From assembly GCA_963170755.1 (NCBI GenBank), contig OY720680.1:103610274-103674273 (forward strand): a stretch of 64,000 bases of DNA, written 5' to 3'. Every line of letters starts with the position of its first letter. Positions within the stretch are counted from its first letter, which is position 1. The position numbers were made by a program, and so were the translations under genes. Under the pieces are notes generated by a model. The model was given only the letters and a program-made list of their open reading frames with translations, was not told the origin of the DNA and searched no databases. This document shows positions 23,504-34,790 of the stretch, in pieces. The stretch is from Amphimallon solstitiale. Lineage: Eukaryota > Arthropoda > Insecta > Coleoptera > Scarabaeidae.

Positions 23504-25673
23504 TTAACGCACATCCCAGCCCTTAAAATTGAATTTAAATTTGTACAAAGAGGCAGTTCTCGTCGTACCAGAGTTTTGTGGTGTTGGAAGCACCATTAGA
23601 ATATTATCTCGTTCCACGTTTACGATATCATCAACAATTGGAAATGAGAAGGTATTTGAGTTATGTTTACGTCGTAAGAACTTAATTTTGTACTCACATA
23701 AATCTTTTGATAAAACCTGGCCTATGTAATACACCGTGGATGTTTTAGAACAAAATTTCGCCAGCACAAAGTCTTTAACATTAATAACGAACTCTTTTTC
23801 CATAAATATTGGAAATTCGTCCAAAGACGAATCTAGATCAGAGTCAATAAGTTCTATAGAGGCATTGCTATCAGTTTCTTCATCGGTTTCCACTAGAACT
23901 TTACGTCTAGTTAGTTTTGATGTTTTTAAGGACTGCTTTCTAAGTTTCTCCTTTTGACTTTGCTTTATTTCGTCCATTATGGGAGTTGACGTGTAAATTT
24001 TTGATTTGGACTGCCTATTTCTTTTCTTCTTGTTATCTCTTGTAGCGTTTGGAAAAGGCTTAATATCTTCCGGTAACAAGTTTCTCTTCTTTTCAGATGG
24101 AATTTCGTTGTCTTCGGCTTTTGAAGTCGATGGCATATTTTGAGCATCAGTTAGTGTTGTGTGAGCCTCCTCACTTTCAGCATTTACTTGTTGGCAATTA
24201 GTTTCGGACAAAATTTCGCCCATTGATGTTTTTTGTCTATATGTCACGATACTGGGAGCAAAATCATCGTCGGTGAATATTTGACGGTTAACAGGCCAAA
24301 TACCCGCTTTTTTAAATGCGTTGGTAATATTTGACATGGAGAATGCTCGCTTAAAAGCTGTATTCGACAAACTGCCAATATTTCGTATTGTTATAGATTT
24401 GCCTGGGTTGGAGAGTAACCAGTCGTCGAATGCAACCACTAGTGATGCTTTAAATGGCCCAAACACCCCCACATCTAAAGGTTGCAGTCGATGCGTGGAG
24501 TGTGGTGGAAATGATAAAAGAGAAATTCCATTGTCTTTACAATATCTAATTGAATCATAGGACACATGTGACTCGTGGTTATCTAGGAGTAACAAAATTG
24601 GTTGCTCCTTAGAACAATGGGTGTGCATTTGAAGATGCTCCAATACTTTTAAAAAAAGATCCTTGGTCATCCAACCAGACTTATTATTTAAGATTAAAGA
24701 TGATTCAGGTGCTCCTGTGATATATTCTTCAGGGTTTCGCATTCGTGGCACAACGTAGACAGGTGGAAGTGCATTTCGTAAAGCATTAATGAGTCCAACA
24801 AATGTTACCAACTCTCCTCTTTCTCCCGAGGCAATTTGACCGACTTGTTTCTTGCCTTTTTCAGCGACAATGCGTGGAGGCCTGATAACAGTGGTAACAC
24901 CACTTTCATCCAAGTTGAAGATTTGACCTCCTGTGAATTTGTATTTTTCTAACAAAGAACAATAGTTGTCGAAAAATTCATTGACCCTGTCTCTATTACA
25001 TCCAGTGGATCGGAGGATGCTTGTGCTCTGTGGTTTCCTAAGAGATAAATCGGAACGTCTTGCCATAAACCCATACAACCAGTCGACACCTAAAACAAAT
25101 CCGATGTCAAAAATACTTTTTAATGTCCAAATTAATTTTCTTAAAAGAAATAGTTATTTTCCTAAGGTATAATTTTTCCGCACGCGATTGCAGTTATACG
25201 AACAGTTAAGAATTGTTGATATTTTATTTGTCCCACCCACCTGCCGTTTTATTCTCTCTCCATTTAGCCGGCATTCTACAAGATGGCATTTTGGATGCAT
25301 ATTCAAATGCTAGACTTCGAATTTGTCTAAATGACAAGCCATAATGTAGAGTTGATGATCTTTTTATATATTTTGCTAAATTTTCCTCTTCAGTGATAGA
25401 AAACACTTGGTTTACTGAATATTTACTTTGGAACTTTCTCTCTTCCTTGTTATCATCGTCTGAGAGTCCTGAATCCGATGATTTGGAATACATATCTTCC
25501 TTTCCCTCTTTCTTTACTTTTTTAATTCTGGACATCAAGGTATCCCTGTGTACATCATATTGCCTTGCAGTACCTCGAATAGATTCTTTTTTTCGAAAAT
25601 AGTCCTTAAGTGCCTGTGTCATGGCATTTTCATTGACCTCTCGGTTGGTTTTTCGCAAATACACACGTGGCAT
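23504..25673 (-). CDS. Pogo/Tigger-like transposase, two exons
   Basis: Exon 1 (25673-25241) starts MPRVYLRKTNREVNE and contains a psq-type helix-turn-helix (KKESIRGTARQYDVHRDTL) and a CENP-B-like second DNA-binding segment. Exon 2 (25089-23504) opens GVDWLYGFMARRSDLSLRKP and holds the DDE_1 core with IFNLDESGV, LLLLDNHESHVS and HRLQPLDVGVFGPFK, a DD35D arrangement. The 151-bp intron uses GT-AG (gcag|gtgggt and gttttag|gtg) and restores the frame in phase 1, giving 672 residues. The lysine-rich region after the core and the C-terminal VKDFVLAKFCSK ... FLRRKH block are common in insect relatives. No stop or frameshift was found. The product cuts and pastes DNA at TA sites in the nucleus. Confidence 0.92.
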
Positions 25674-25711
25674 CTACAACATATTTTTGTATTGCAAGAG
25701 ATAAAATAAAA

Positions 25712-25771
25712 TGGGGTAGTTTCAACCATGGTTGAATCTACCCTACAACATCTGGTTGAATCTACCCCATG
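25712..25771. repeat. Subterminal repeats of the pogo element
   Basis: Three close copies of a tggttgaatctacccc-like motif, one inverted, occur between the transposase start and the right end. Related motifs occur at 23268-23330 and 26090-26120. Clustering near both ends suggests transposase binding sites, by analogy with other elements. Confidence 0.7.
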
Positions 25772-26190
25772 GTACCAATTTTTATTTAAATCAAGAGATA
25801 CAAATCACGTATTTTTTTAAGGTTATGTTATATACTGGAATGTGTGGCGAAAACAATGCTAATGTTGATGGCTTTACCAAAAAATATTATTTAGAAGCAT
25901 CAAGGCATAGCACAATATTAAATATTTTCAAAATGTTACCTTAAAAAATGCCGATTTCCACGTTGTATTGTAAACAATCCGGTTTTTGCGAGCCGACCAC
26001 TATTCGCTATGCACACCAACAATACACTAAAACTTCGCGTTTAAATAGCCAAATCGCCCGCGAAATTCAAACTGGTTAGGAAAAAAAGCTGGTGGTTGAA
26101 TCTTCCCCATGGTTTAATCATCCCCAGGCTCCCCTACTTATGAAATAAGCCAACTAATGATAGAAGGAATTTAAAGTATATGTATAAGTA

Positions 26191-27282
26191 TGAGATGTGT
26201 CAACTAAAGTAATGAGACTAGTAGCCTCATCTTTGGAGGAGAGAAAGGTCTACATATCTTGCGTCACTTGGTAGCAATACTTTTCCTGAAATGGATTTTT
26301 CTAGTGCCTTCCAAAAATTAGTGACAATTTCGAGCAACGGTCATTATATGGTTTCGTATCGGACTCAGACGCAGTCTGAGGGTACTGTTGAAAAATTTCA
26401 ACAGGCCTATCGAGAGTGTTTTACAAGAGCCAAGCATTTCACGTGGTTTAAGGCATCCTCGGAAAACAAATTCGATTGAAGATTAACCTCATCGTGGAAG
26501 GCTGTCAACTGCAAGAAGAAATGAACATCTCCACTAAATTGCAGATCTTGTACTTTCTCATCGTTGGTTGACTGTCAGAATAATCGGCAAAAAGTTTAAT
26601 TTGACTCACACACCCGTTGATCAGATTTTAATCAATGAATGGTTTCAAAAAAACTTGTAATATTAAACATGTGTGGACTGTTTGAGGCGGAATGAAAATG
26701 GCTCTCGTTTTCTAGAACATGATTTGATGACAAGTCTTGAATTTTCGAATACAACCAGGAATAACAAACTCGAATCTCACGAGGACGAAAAAATTCAAAA
26801 TTCCCAAATCAAAGGTTAAAAGCATGCTGATTTGCGTTTTTGATAGATAGATGAGAAACTTATTCCTGAAGACGAAACGCAGAACCTGAATTTTTACAAA
26901 CAAATTCATGAAAGACTTCGAAAGGGGTCTTTCATGTGAGATCAAATATTAAGAATAGTGCTGCATCACAACAATGCGTATTGCTATTCCACTTGACATA
27001 TTTTTGGCAAGAAAAATCTCCCCAGTGGCCAAGCAGCGCCCTTATTCGCCAAACTTGAATCCTTGTAATTTTTTCCTGGTCCAAAGATAAAGATTCACAT
27101 CAATGGACACCATTTTGGGATATTGGAGAACATTGAAAAGGCCGTAAGCGACCAGTTGAATGCAAATCCAATCAGTATCTGGAATCTTGGACTGCTATGA
27201 AGGATACAATACAGAATTATAATTTGAATTGAATCCAAAATTATAAAACATCAGCTCATTACTTTATTCACGCAAACAACTA
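26191..27282 (+). pseudogene. Decayed mariner-type transposon
   Basis: The element is TA-preceded, and its ends share actaaagtaatgag in inverse. The plus-strand frame begins near 26291 and shows a decayed helix-turn-helix (FTRAKHFTWFKA) in the N-terminal half. The catalytic end is recognisable at about 27030-27100 as PYSPNLNPCNFF, the mariner version of YSPDLAPSD in which the key D has become N. The region after it (ENIEKAVSDQLNANPIS) fits the family. Many stops and frameshifts make this a long-dead copy of about 1.1 kb. Confidence 0.85.
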
Positions 27283-27932
27283 CTGTATAAATCATGCACG
27301 CTTTTATTACGTGTAATCTCATGCTCTATCGACAGAAATTGTCTATCTGCACGTTCTTTATAAGTGCTCTTCCCTCCTCGCTTACCGATACGTAATATGG
27401 ACGTGTATATTAATAATCCATACAAATAATATGTAATAGATATATACATTATTTGATCAGAAATCAAACATAATATGTTAGCTGTTTGTGAATCTTTAAA
27501 TTTCCTTGATATTATAGTCTGTCTCAACCCTATTATGCAGTACAGGTCTTATGGCAATTGATTTCATGGTTGCCAAATCATCTCATTGTATAATGTCGTT
27601 ACAGTTCCGGTTCAATATCTGACATTTTTTGTAATCAAAACATAACCTATACGACTGTTTGTGATTCAATTGATGCATACAAAAAATTAATAGTAATTTG
27701 AAACACTTAAAAGGGGAGAATATATGGGAAGATGGATTAGTTAAAATATTTGTAATAATATAATCCTTTGGGATTGCTCTGTAGAAAATTATTTAAAATC
27801 TAACTGAATATAGTAAGCCAGAGTAAATAAATTAATATTTCAAAGAAACACTTAAGGTAGGTATACAATTTTCTTCGTTACTGAATATTGACATCTTAAT
27901 CAACTATCTACTATAAATTCAGACCAAGACAA

Positions 27933-28216
27933 AGTTAATCACAAATTTATTTTTCATAAAAAAACTTTTCTATTTATAAAAACAACTTTAATAATACATA
28001 TTTATGAAAAGAATAACAATAACCACACATGTACTTTTATTTTTTAATATGTTACATGACTTATATAGTCTTATTGAATATTAATATATTAATCTACATT
28101 CCGTTATACACATTTAAAGACACAAATTCCTCACAAATTCATTTTTCAAAAACATACTTTCCCATTTATAAGAACAAGTTAATAATACGTGATAACATTT
28201 ATGAAAAACCTAACCA
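27933..28216. repeat. Imperfect direct repeat inside the Tc1 relic
   Basis: Segments 27933-28015 and 28130-28216 are diverged direct copies sharing cacaaattnatttttca, tatttataanaacaa and taataatac. Their origin is unknown. Confidence 0.6.
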
Positions 28217-28296
28217 TGGCCATACAAAGGAGTAGGTACACATATTGTTTTATTTTTCTTCAATCACTTAAAGAATTTTGATCTGATGATGAATGT

Positions 28297-28314
28297 CTTC
28301 TTCTTCTTCTTCTT
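28297..28314. repeat. CTT microsatellite
   Basis: Six tandem ctt/tct units next to the non-LTR fragment. Confidence 0.8.
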
Positions 28315-28321
28315 TTACTAC

Positions 28322-28555
28322 TTAGAGATATGTCGATCTGTAGCTGGGCGGGTTGTTCTCTAGGACTATCTTCGGGAGTCTGTTCTCGTCCATCCGTCTT
28401 ACATGGCTGTACCACTGCCTCTTACGTTGTCTTCCCCATCTCACAATATCCTGTATCTCGCATTGTTCCCTGATATCCGAGTTTCTCACCCTGTCTCTTC
28501 TTGTCGTGATGATGAATGTGTGATTAATTATAAACTCTTCAACATCGTCTTGCAA
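28322..28555 (-). pseudogene. 3' fragment of an RTE-like non-LTR retrotransposon
   Basis: The minus strand encodes RDRVRNSDIREQCEIQDIVR then WGRQRKRQWYSHVRRMDENR and LPKIVLENNPP. This is the tail that follows the reverse transcriptase domain in many insect RTE-type elements. The reverse transcriptase itself is absent, consistent with 5' truncation. It lies inside the Tc1 relic. Confidence 0.75.
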
Positions 28556-28579
28556 GTTGGCAAGGTGGCCAATGTAATT

Positions 28580-29492
28580 CTACCAGTTGTTCACTGTTAC
28601 ATTCTGATAACCCTCTACAATTAATTGTTCAATATGTCTTTGTTTGAATGTCGTATTGTTCATTTCAACGTAGTGCTTAACTTGTGCCCACACCATTTCA
28701 ATTGGGTTTAATTCACAATGATAAGGTGGAAGCCGAAGAACATAATGCCCTTTATTCTTTGCAAATTCATCAATTTTGTTTCTGTCGTACTGAGACCTAA
28801 CCTCTTGACACATAAGCCAGTAAATCTCTTTTTAACATGTCTTTATCAAGTGGTATATTCTTCTCAGTAAGCCATTCAATAATTTGGTCTTCTCCGTGCT
28901 ACTGCTGGAAACTTTTCTAATTTTCTCGTGTGATATGCGGCATTATCGAGACCAACAACCGAGTTCTCTGGTATATTTGGAAGCAATTTATTCTTGAACC
29001 AATCTCCATATGTATCTCCATCCATTTCCCTATGAACATCAGCAGTATTTTTCTTACAAAGAAATGTCCATTCAGCACCAACAACAAAACCTTGCTGGCC
29101 TCCAGCATGAATTAATGGAAATCGAGGCCCAAGACCACTTGGTGATTTTAAATCAGTGCTGAGTCCTTGTGTAAAAGCTTGTCGACTGCTTTGAACAGTA
29201 GCGTCAGTCCACTTTTTATTTACCGAGTGTCCTGCATTCACTCATGATTCATCAGTATATATTATAGTTCTACCTAAAAATAAAACAATCATAATCAAAC
29301 ACAAGCAAATAATAAATTGCGTAATGAACATAAAAGTATAACAATTTAAATGATAAACTATACCTTCGTCTCTGAATTTTCTGATGTCTCGTAAGTATTT
29401 ATGTCTCCACCTAATAATGTCATCTCTTTCAATAAGAATACTCTTTCGTCCCACTTTTTAAAATTCAAAACCCATATCATGTAGCAATCTGT
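28580..29492 (-). pseudogene. Broken Tc1/mariner-superfamily (DDE_3) transposase
   Basis: Pieces in order on the minus strand: an exon with IERDDIIRWRHKYLRDIRKF (29454-29360), an intron with GT-AG borders, then GRTIIYTDES (29270-29242) with the first catalytic D. Next come NAGHSVNKKWTD (29241 on) and VVGLDNAAYHT with the second D. The last piece, after a frameshift, is GHYVLRLPPYHCELNPIEMV (28750-28680) with the catalytic E. The tryptophan expected after YTDES is a TGA stop, another stop precedes IERDD, and the middle is frameshifted. The catalytic residues are still legible, so decay is moderate. Confidence 0.82.
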
Positions 29493-29862
29493 AAAAAGTA
29501 TATGTATATAGGTTATCACGTTTATCAGAATTATAGATATAGGTATGCATACTTACTTTTAAATGCTTGAAAAAGATAATATGCTTGCTAAAAAGAACGA
29601 TTTAACAGAAATTATAAGATAAATTAAAGACAATGTAAAAGTTTACACGCTACGGCAAAAACTGACAATTGACCGCAACGATTACTCATATACCCATATA
29701 CTTTGCATAATAGAACTTGCAACAAGGCAACCGGATATAAAGATGGCGTTATTAAGAGACTACTAAAGATAATAAGAGATGCAATATCCCTATTAAACCT
29801 GTACTGCATAATAAGGTTGAGACGGACTATAGTCAAGTTGCACTACATTACAGTTTTTCTAG

Positions 29863-30163
29863 AATTTCGGAAAAACCAATTCAGAAAGCGAAAAACAAGA
29901 TTACGACTATGATGACAACTATATGCAGGATAGTGGTTCAGAATATGAGGCTGATCGTTACGAAGGCAGGACAGAATCAAGTGACGACTCGGCAGACTCG
30001 GACAGCGACTACGAAAACGAAGAAGCCGGTTTTAGACGACTGGATCCGAGTAGTGGTGATAGTTCGGGACAACAAAGTTTGTATTTGACCGCAAAGAAAA
30101 AGCATCTCATAATAAAAGATGGTAAAATTCTAGGTCGATCTAAGTCACAGAGGAAGGGTAAAG
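29863..30163 (+). CDS. HMGXB4: HMGXB4-like, coding exon 3 (acidic region)
   Basis: Acceptor tttttctag at 29862; the frame continues from exon 2 in phase 0. The exon encodes an acidic, serine-rich stretch (SSDDSADSDSDYENEE) and then SLYLTAKKKHLIIKDGKILG and RSKSQRKGK. In relatives as I know them this directly precedes the HMG box. It ends at a strong donor (aaag|gtgagt) in phase 1. Only 31 bp separate its acceptor from the TA-flanked right end of the Tc1 relic, so the branch point must be in those bases or in the transposon. The next exon should carry the HMG box, but none was found before 41337. Confidence 0.88.
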
Positions 30164-30671
30164 GTGAGTATGTGTTATAACGGGTATTATGCCCTTTCCG
30201 TTTTGCATATACTAATGAAGTCACATCATAATTCACTCATTTAACACCTTTATTTGTTTCTGAGATACTGTAAACAGGTATTTATGCTTCCTTAACTTCT
30301 AGCGTAACAAAACTCATACGATCTAATTGAAATATATTAAAATTAATAATGCGGAAATAAGAGTAAATAATATTATGTTGCTTTTTATTACATAGATGGT
30401 ATTTAAACATATAGAGTTACTAGCAATTAATTTTGGTCGTCAGTGTCATTTTCTGGCACGATCGAAAATGTTCTATTGTAAGTAGGTCTGGTAGATTCTA
30501 ACCTAACAATCAATGACGTCAGAGACCTGCCCGACGTTGGCAATAATGTCATTCTTTTAAATGTTCAGCAGATCAAGGAATTGAACATAAAATATAGCTA
30601 ACATGTTTATTTAAAGTTTAAAATACAACAAACATTGCACGAACAATTAAAAAAAGCTATAATGGAACTTA

Positions 30672-31025
30672 CTATCTCGTCATTTCTCCATTACTTTCAA
30701 TTATTTTGTTTAAACGATTATGCTTGGACAAACACAAATGTCTAAAATAATCGTGAGGAAGATTATTCCAGGCGTCATGTATTGCGGCCAAAAATTCCTC
30801 CTTATTTTTATATTGCATACGCCTGCTTCCTATGAGTTTCGTCAATCTTCCCCACATATTTTCTGTTGGATTTATATCGGGGCTTAAACTCGGCCAGTCA
30901 AGCACATTTACTTCATGATCTTGAAACCATTCTTTTAATTGACGCGATGTGTGAATTGGACAGTTATCTTGCTGGAATGTAAAGTTGTTTTCTGGAAACA
31001 CTTGTCGCACTGAAGATAACATCAC
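30672..31025 (-). pseudogene. Tc1-like transposase, C-terminal part
   Basis: It encodes FTFQQDNCPIHTSRQLKEWF and DWPSLSPDINPTENMWG, with the second D and the final E separated by 34 residues (DD34E). It continues through a normal C-terminus (HDAWNNLPHDYF) to a stop. The LTR element separates it from the N-terminal part at 34262-34790, so no continuous protein can be made. Confidence 0.9.
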
Positions 31026-31049
31026 GCTTTCTAAAATCTGTATATATAC

Positions 31050-31644
31050 TGTAACGTTTTCGGGTTCGCAATAAACAACTCGTGCAATTTATTTATTTAA
31101 AACAGTCTGTATATTCATACACTTAAAATTATATAACAATATAAAAATATAAACCTAATGTATCACACTTAAACTACTACGATTTAAATTAACACAGGTA
31201 TTTATTTACCAGTACTATTTATATATCTGTAGTATTTATATCTTTATTGCACTATAATAAAGACTGCACCGTATTTATATCACTTCTATTTATATAACAC
31301 TCTAATATTTATGTATTTTCTTCGGCTACCACTTAAAGAACTATTTATTTATTTCTATATATTTATTTCTACTGTTCGGCACGAGACTACTTAAGGACTT
31401 TCTTATTCCGGAATTATTCATCCATCGGTGACCCAGCCGCCTTATATACACATACGAAACATCTCGAAGCATTCGCGCAAACTCCATCTCCCTCTCGATG
31501 TTTGTAGAACATTCGCCAGACATTCTGTCTCTTTGCAGTACAACGCAAATGGATGATTTATTGCTTTATGATGTTTACCAGTCGCGTCGAGATGATTTAC
31601 AACCTCTTTTTATTGTTGCCCGGATGTCTACTGGTTTCGTTACA
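31050..31644 (-). repeat. LTR (3' LTR of the minus-strand gypsy element)
   Basis: 595 bp, nearly identical to 33686-34266 but with an extra tatatatttatttc-like unit near 31350. Confidence 0.92.
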
Positions 31645-31934
31645 TTGCCCCCTTCTTAAAAACTGCGTTTCGTCCCGAAACACGCTATTCCATGTTCTTG
31701 TCGCTGGTGGATGACGAAATCCACACCGGGACCCACGGGTGCACCCAGCCGTCTTGTGGAAATGGCAATCCACCGTCCCAGGCTGCACAACGGGCTGATT
31801 GGGCCGATTGGGCCGACAGCCGCACACGACCATTTCCATACCAGTATGCCGAAACACCGCCTCCAGCATGTTTCTTGCGATTCTCCATTCCAAACGGTCT
31901 AATCCGCAGCCCAGTTTCGGAATTGCCAGCCTCC

Positions 31935-32837
31935 TTATATTTTGTTCGAGTGCACGTCCTCGTAAATCGACAAGGGATTCCCATAAGTTGGCTCTCTAAG
32001 TTTTCCGGTAATTTGACGCACATCCGCCACTCCGCCATTGTTATGTCCATGGTATGGGGCCAATTGGTTGATACGCACCACCCCTGGCTCACTATGGGGT
32101 GTTAGTCTTATGCGATAAACCACGTCATCTATTCGCTCTAGTATTTCGCATGGTCCCTCCCAGTATTGTTGGAGCTTTAGGGACAGGCCTCAGCGACGTT
32201 GAGGATTATATAACTAGACGAGGTCCCCTTCTCGATAACCACCTCTCTCGGCTGGCACGTCGTAACAATTCTTCGTCCTGTCGCTGGCATCCTGAGTGTG
32301 ATGGCGTACTCGCTTGTGGGCATCCTCCAACCTTCGCCTGGGTCCGCTGACGCAGTCTTCTCCATTTGGGTTATCCACAACACGCTTGAGTAGGCCATCC
32401 TCCACCTTCAGAGAGTCCCATTGAGCCCAGCAGGATTCCAGTCCCTGTGAACAAGCAGCTACTTCCTGACAAGCCGGTCCGCGACCAGTACCTTTCCGAA
32501 CCATCAATGAACCAAGGTTTTCATCAGCTTCTTGATCGATCCGCAAATTGTCAGGTTGCCACTGATCGTCAACCACGGTAGTTCTGAATGTGTTCGCCGA
32601 TTTTTCTTCTAGTCGGTTGCTATGCCTGCAGTCTTCTGGACGTGGTCTCCTTGCAAAAGCATCAGCGTTTTGGTGTTGCACAGATGCAATTCGCGCTATT
32701 GATTTTGAGGCTCTACGATACTGGGTCGACGATTGCCTCTTCTCATCGACCCGTTTCATTTTTCGCTGCTCCGCTATGGTTTTCTTGGGCTTCTTCCCGC
32801 ATTTACTATGCGCATGGCCCATTTCCAATTCCAGCAT
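31935..32837 (-). pseudogene. Gypsy pol remnants (RNase H to integrase)
   Basis: Broken minus-strand frames carry NADAFARRP, typical of the end of RNase H, then CWAQWDSLKVEDGLLKRV, the linker before integrase. The integrase C-terminal pieces YREGDLV and VVYRIRLTPHSEPGVVRINQ follow. The catalytic integrase core is missing and frames shift repeatedly. The piece is a set of joined pol remnants after internal deletion. Confidence 0.75.
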
Positions 32838-33022
32838 TGGAGCGTTCTTCTCTTAGGTTGCACCTGAGTCACTAATCGTCGGACTACTTGTTCCGGGTGT
32901 GCATGCCCATACTTCATCTCAAGACGCTTGATTAATTTAAGGTAGTCTTGACACTCTTCCGGACGTAAGGTCTGCAGAATGTCACTGGCCTATCCTCTTA
33001 ACGACACAACCAGAGCAGTAGT

Positions 33023-33628
33023 TTACTCCGGGAACGTCCACCCATTTGCTCCTGCAGCGGCTTCGAATTGTTTTCGGTACGTCATCCATGACGTCTTTCC
33101 ATCGAAGGTGGGAGGTTTTACCTTTGCCCTCGCTGTTCGGGAAATCTCCAGGCTTCCGCCCGAGATGTTATGGGAACCGCAGTCGTTCATCGCTGGCAAC
33201 TGAAGCTGAACCCCAAACTCGTCCCCCATTCCGAACACGCGCTCCTCAACTTTCTGTTCTACGGCTTCGATGGCCTCAGAAAATTCCTGTCTCCCATTCG
33301 ATGAATTCTTTTGAATGTCTTCCTTAAAAGTAGTCTCGATTTGTTTTGAATAATTTGGAATTTCATTTATTAAAGCTTTTGAATTATTTGCAATTTCATC
33401 TATTAAAGCTTCAAAATTATTTGTAATTCTTTTTAGTGTCTCCAAAATTAAGTTTGAATCAGCCTGTACTTGAAACAAATATTTCTCGGGATCCTCACCT
33501 TCATTTATTAAGAGGTCACGAAGCCGATCCTGGAGAATTGTTTTTTTTCCAGACGTATCTGCGTCCTTTTCTTCTAATTCTGCCCTTAACTCGGAGACCT
33601 TTAATTCTTCCAATCGTTTGGTAGCCAT
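33023..33628 (-). CDS. Gypsy gag-like protein, N-terminal part
   Basis: ATG at 33628 opens a 201-residue frame. It begins with a SAP-like DNA-binding segment (LKVSELRAELEEKDADTSGK) and a predicted coiled coil (residues about 60-130, rich in N, E, I). The gag-type motif VKPPTFDGKTSWMTYRKQFE lies near the end, after which the frame is lost. SAP-bearing gag proteins are known in arthropod gypsy-type elements. The element's other proteins are decayed, so this is unlikely to function alone. Confidence 0.75.
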   Translation of the reverse strand: MATKRLEELKVSELRAELEEKDADTSGKKTILQDRLRDLLINEGEDPEKYLFQVQADSNLILETLKRITNNFEALIDEIANNSKALINEIPNYSKQIETTFKEDIQKNSSNGRQEFSEAIEAVEQKVEERVFGMGDEFGVQLQLPAMNDCGSHNISGGSLEISRTARAKVKPPTFDGKTSWMTYRKQFEAAAGANGWTFPE

Positions 33629-33685
33629 TTATTTATTTATTTATTTATTTGCACTTATATTGTTTACCCCACATCTGACACCAAT

Positions 33686-34266
33686 TGTAACGTTTTCGGG
33701 TTCGCAATAAACAACTCGTGCAATTTATTTATTTAAAACAGTCTGTATATTCATACACTTAAAATTATATAACAATATAAAAATATAAAACTAATGTATC
33801 ACACTTAAACTACTACGATTTAAATTAACACAGGTATTTATTTACCAGTACTATTTATATGTCTGTAGTATTTATATCTTTATTGCACTATAATAAAGAC
33901 TGCACCGTATTTATATCACTTCTATTTATATAACACTCTAATATTTATGTCTTTTCTTCGGTTACCACTTGAAGAACTATTTATTTATTTCTACTGTTCG
34001 GCACGAGACTACTTAAGGATTTTCTTATTCCGGAATTATTCATCCATCGGTGACCCAGTCGCCTTATATACACATACGAAACATCTCGAAGCATTCGCGT
34101 AAACTCCATCTCCCTCTCGATGTTTGTAGAACATTCGCCAGACATTCTGTCTCTTTGCAGTACAACGCAAATGGATGATTTATTGCTTTATGATGTTTAC
34201 CAGTCGCGTCGAGATGATTTACAACCTCTTTTTATTGTCGCCCGGATGTCTACTGGTTTCGTTACA
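33686..34266 (-). repeat. LTR (5' LTR of the minus-strand gypsy element)
   Basis: 581 bp, direct repeat of 31050-31644; the outer end gttaca abuts the target duplicate atac. Confidence 0.92.
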
Positions 34267-34790
34267 ATACTGAACTTTTAAGGCGTTCTTCCACGTGAAG
34301 TAATATTCCAGGACTATTTGCGGATATCCAACTCCACATATTTACTGAGAACTTACGATTATTTTTAATTCTATTAACGTATTTGACGTTATATCTTTGG
34401 TTCCTTGGTCTATAAACCCTCAATCGCCCAGATTTAGACGAATTGAACGTTTTTTCATCGCTAAAAATGACGTGTTCCCAAAAAATGTCATCTTTAACAA
34501 TGTGCTCTAGAGAAAAAACCATTCTAATTTCTTTGTGCCTGGCAGTAAGTTTGACGACAGTTGTAAATGATTATTTTCAATAACGTCTAAAAAGGTTATC
34601 ATGAAGCGCGTGGACGTCTAGAACCAGGTAACCTTTGCAGATATCCTCTTTCCCTCCAACGTCTACTGTAGAATTTACTGTACTTTTTGAAATTCCCATT
34701 TATACTGCTACCGCAGCCTCAGATAGTCCAGTTTCAATTAAAGAAAGTATCTTTACTTTACTAAAATGAGAAGTTGGTGCCATTATTATG
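34262..34790 (-). pseudogene. Tc1-like transposase, N-terminal part
   Basis: It starts MAPTSHFSKVKILSLIETGL (ATG near 34784), a paired-type helix-turn-helix. Internal stops follow, then intact VIFSDEKTFNSSKSGRLRVY with the first catalytic D (34262-34522). The frame is cut by the LTR element at 34270. With 30672-31025 it makes one decayed transposase. Confidence 0.85.

Larger units (their letters stand above)
23076..26134 (-). mobile_element. Pogo/Tigger-type DNA transposon, apparently complete
   Basis: A 3,059-bp element with TA at both flanks. The inverted ends begin ggggagcctggggatgatt; the left copy reads gaatcaacca and the right copy, inverted, gattaaacca. Between the ends lies a two-exon transposase on the minus strand with no interruption. 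Several copies of a TGGTTGAATCTACCCCA-like motif lie near both ends and are candidate transposase-binding sites. The element lies in intron 2 of HMGXB4 in reverse orientation. The intact ORF suggests a young insertion. Confidence 0.93.
27515..29829 (-). mobile_element. Tc1/mariner-superfamily relic with about 36-bp TIRs
   Basis: The left end tagtctgtctcaaccctatt and the inverse at the right end share about 36 bp, with TA on both sides. Inside are broken pieces of an intron-containing transposase (minus strand, 28580-29492) and a piece of a non-LTR element (28322-28555). The right end lies only 33 bp before HMGXB4 exon 3. Confidence 0.85.
31050..34266 (-). mobile_element. Decayed Ty3/gypsy-type LTR retrotransposon
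   Basis: Two direct LTRs (31050-31644 and 33686-34266) start tgtaacg and end gttaca. The 4-bp duplication atac flanks the element (31046-31049, 34267-34270). In the minus-strand sense a primer-binding-site-like tggtgtcagatgtgggg (33683-33667) follows the 5' LTR and an A/G-rich tract (31660-31645) precedes the 3' LTR. Only about 2 kb of internal DNA remains, so most of pol is deleted. The LTRs differ by few substitutions and one 14-bp indel, so the insertion is moderately recent. It interrupts the Tc1-like element. Confidence 0.93.

Noticed and set aside
23529..25172. Plus-strand open frames opposite the pogo transposase
   Set aside because: They lie antisense to a clear DDE transposase and have no splice signals or domain of their own.
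31692..32105. Overlapping open frames on both strands inside the gypsy internal region
   Set aside because: The minus strand carries recognisable pol remnants; the plus-strand frames are shadows caused by the GC-richer sequence.
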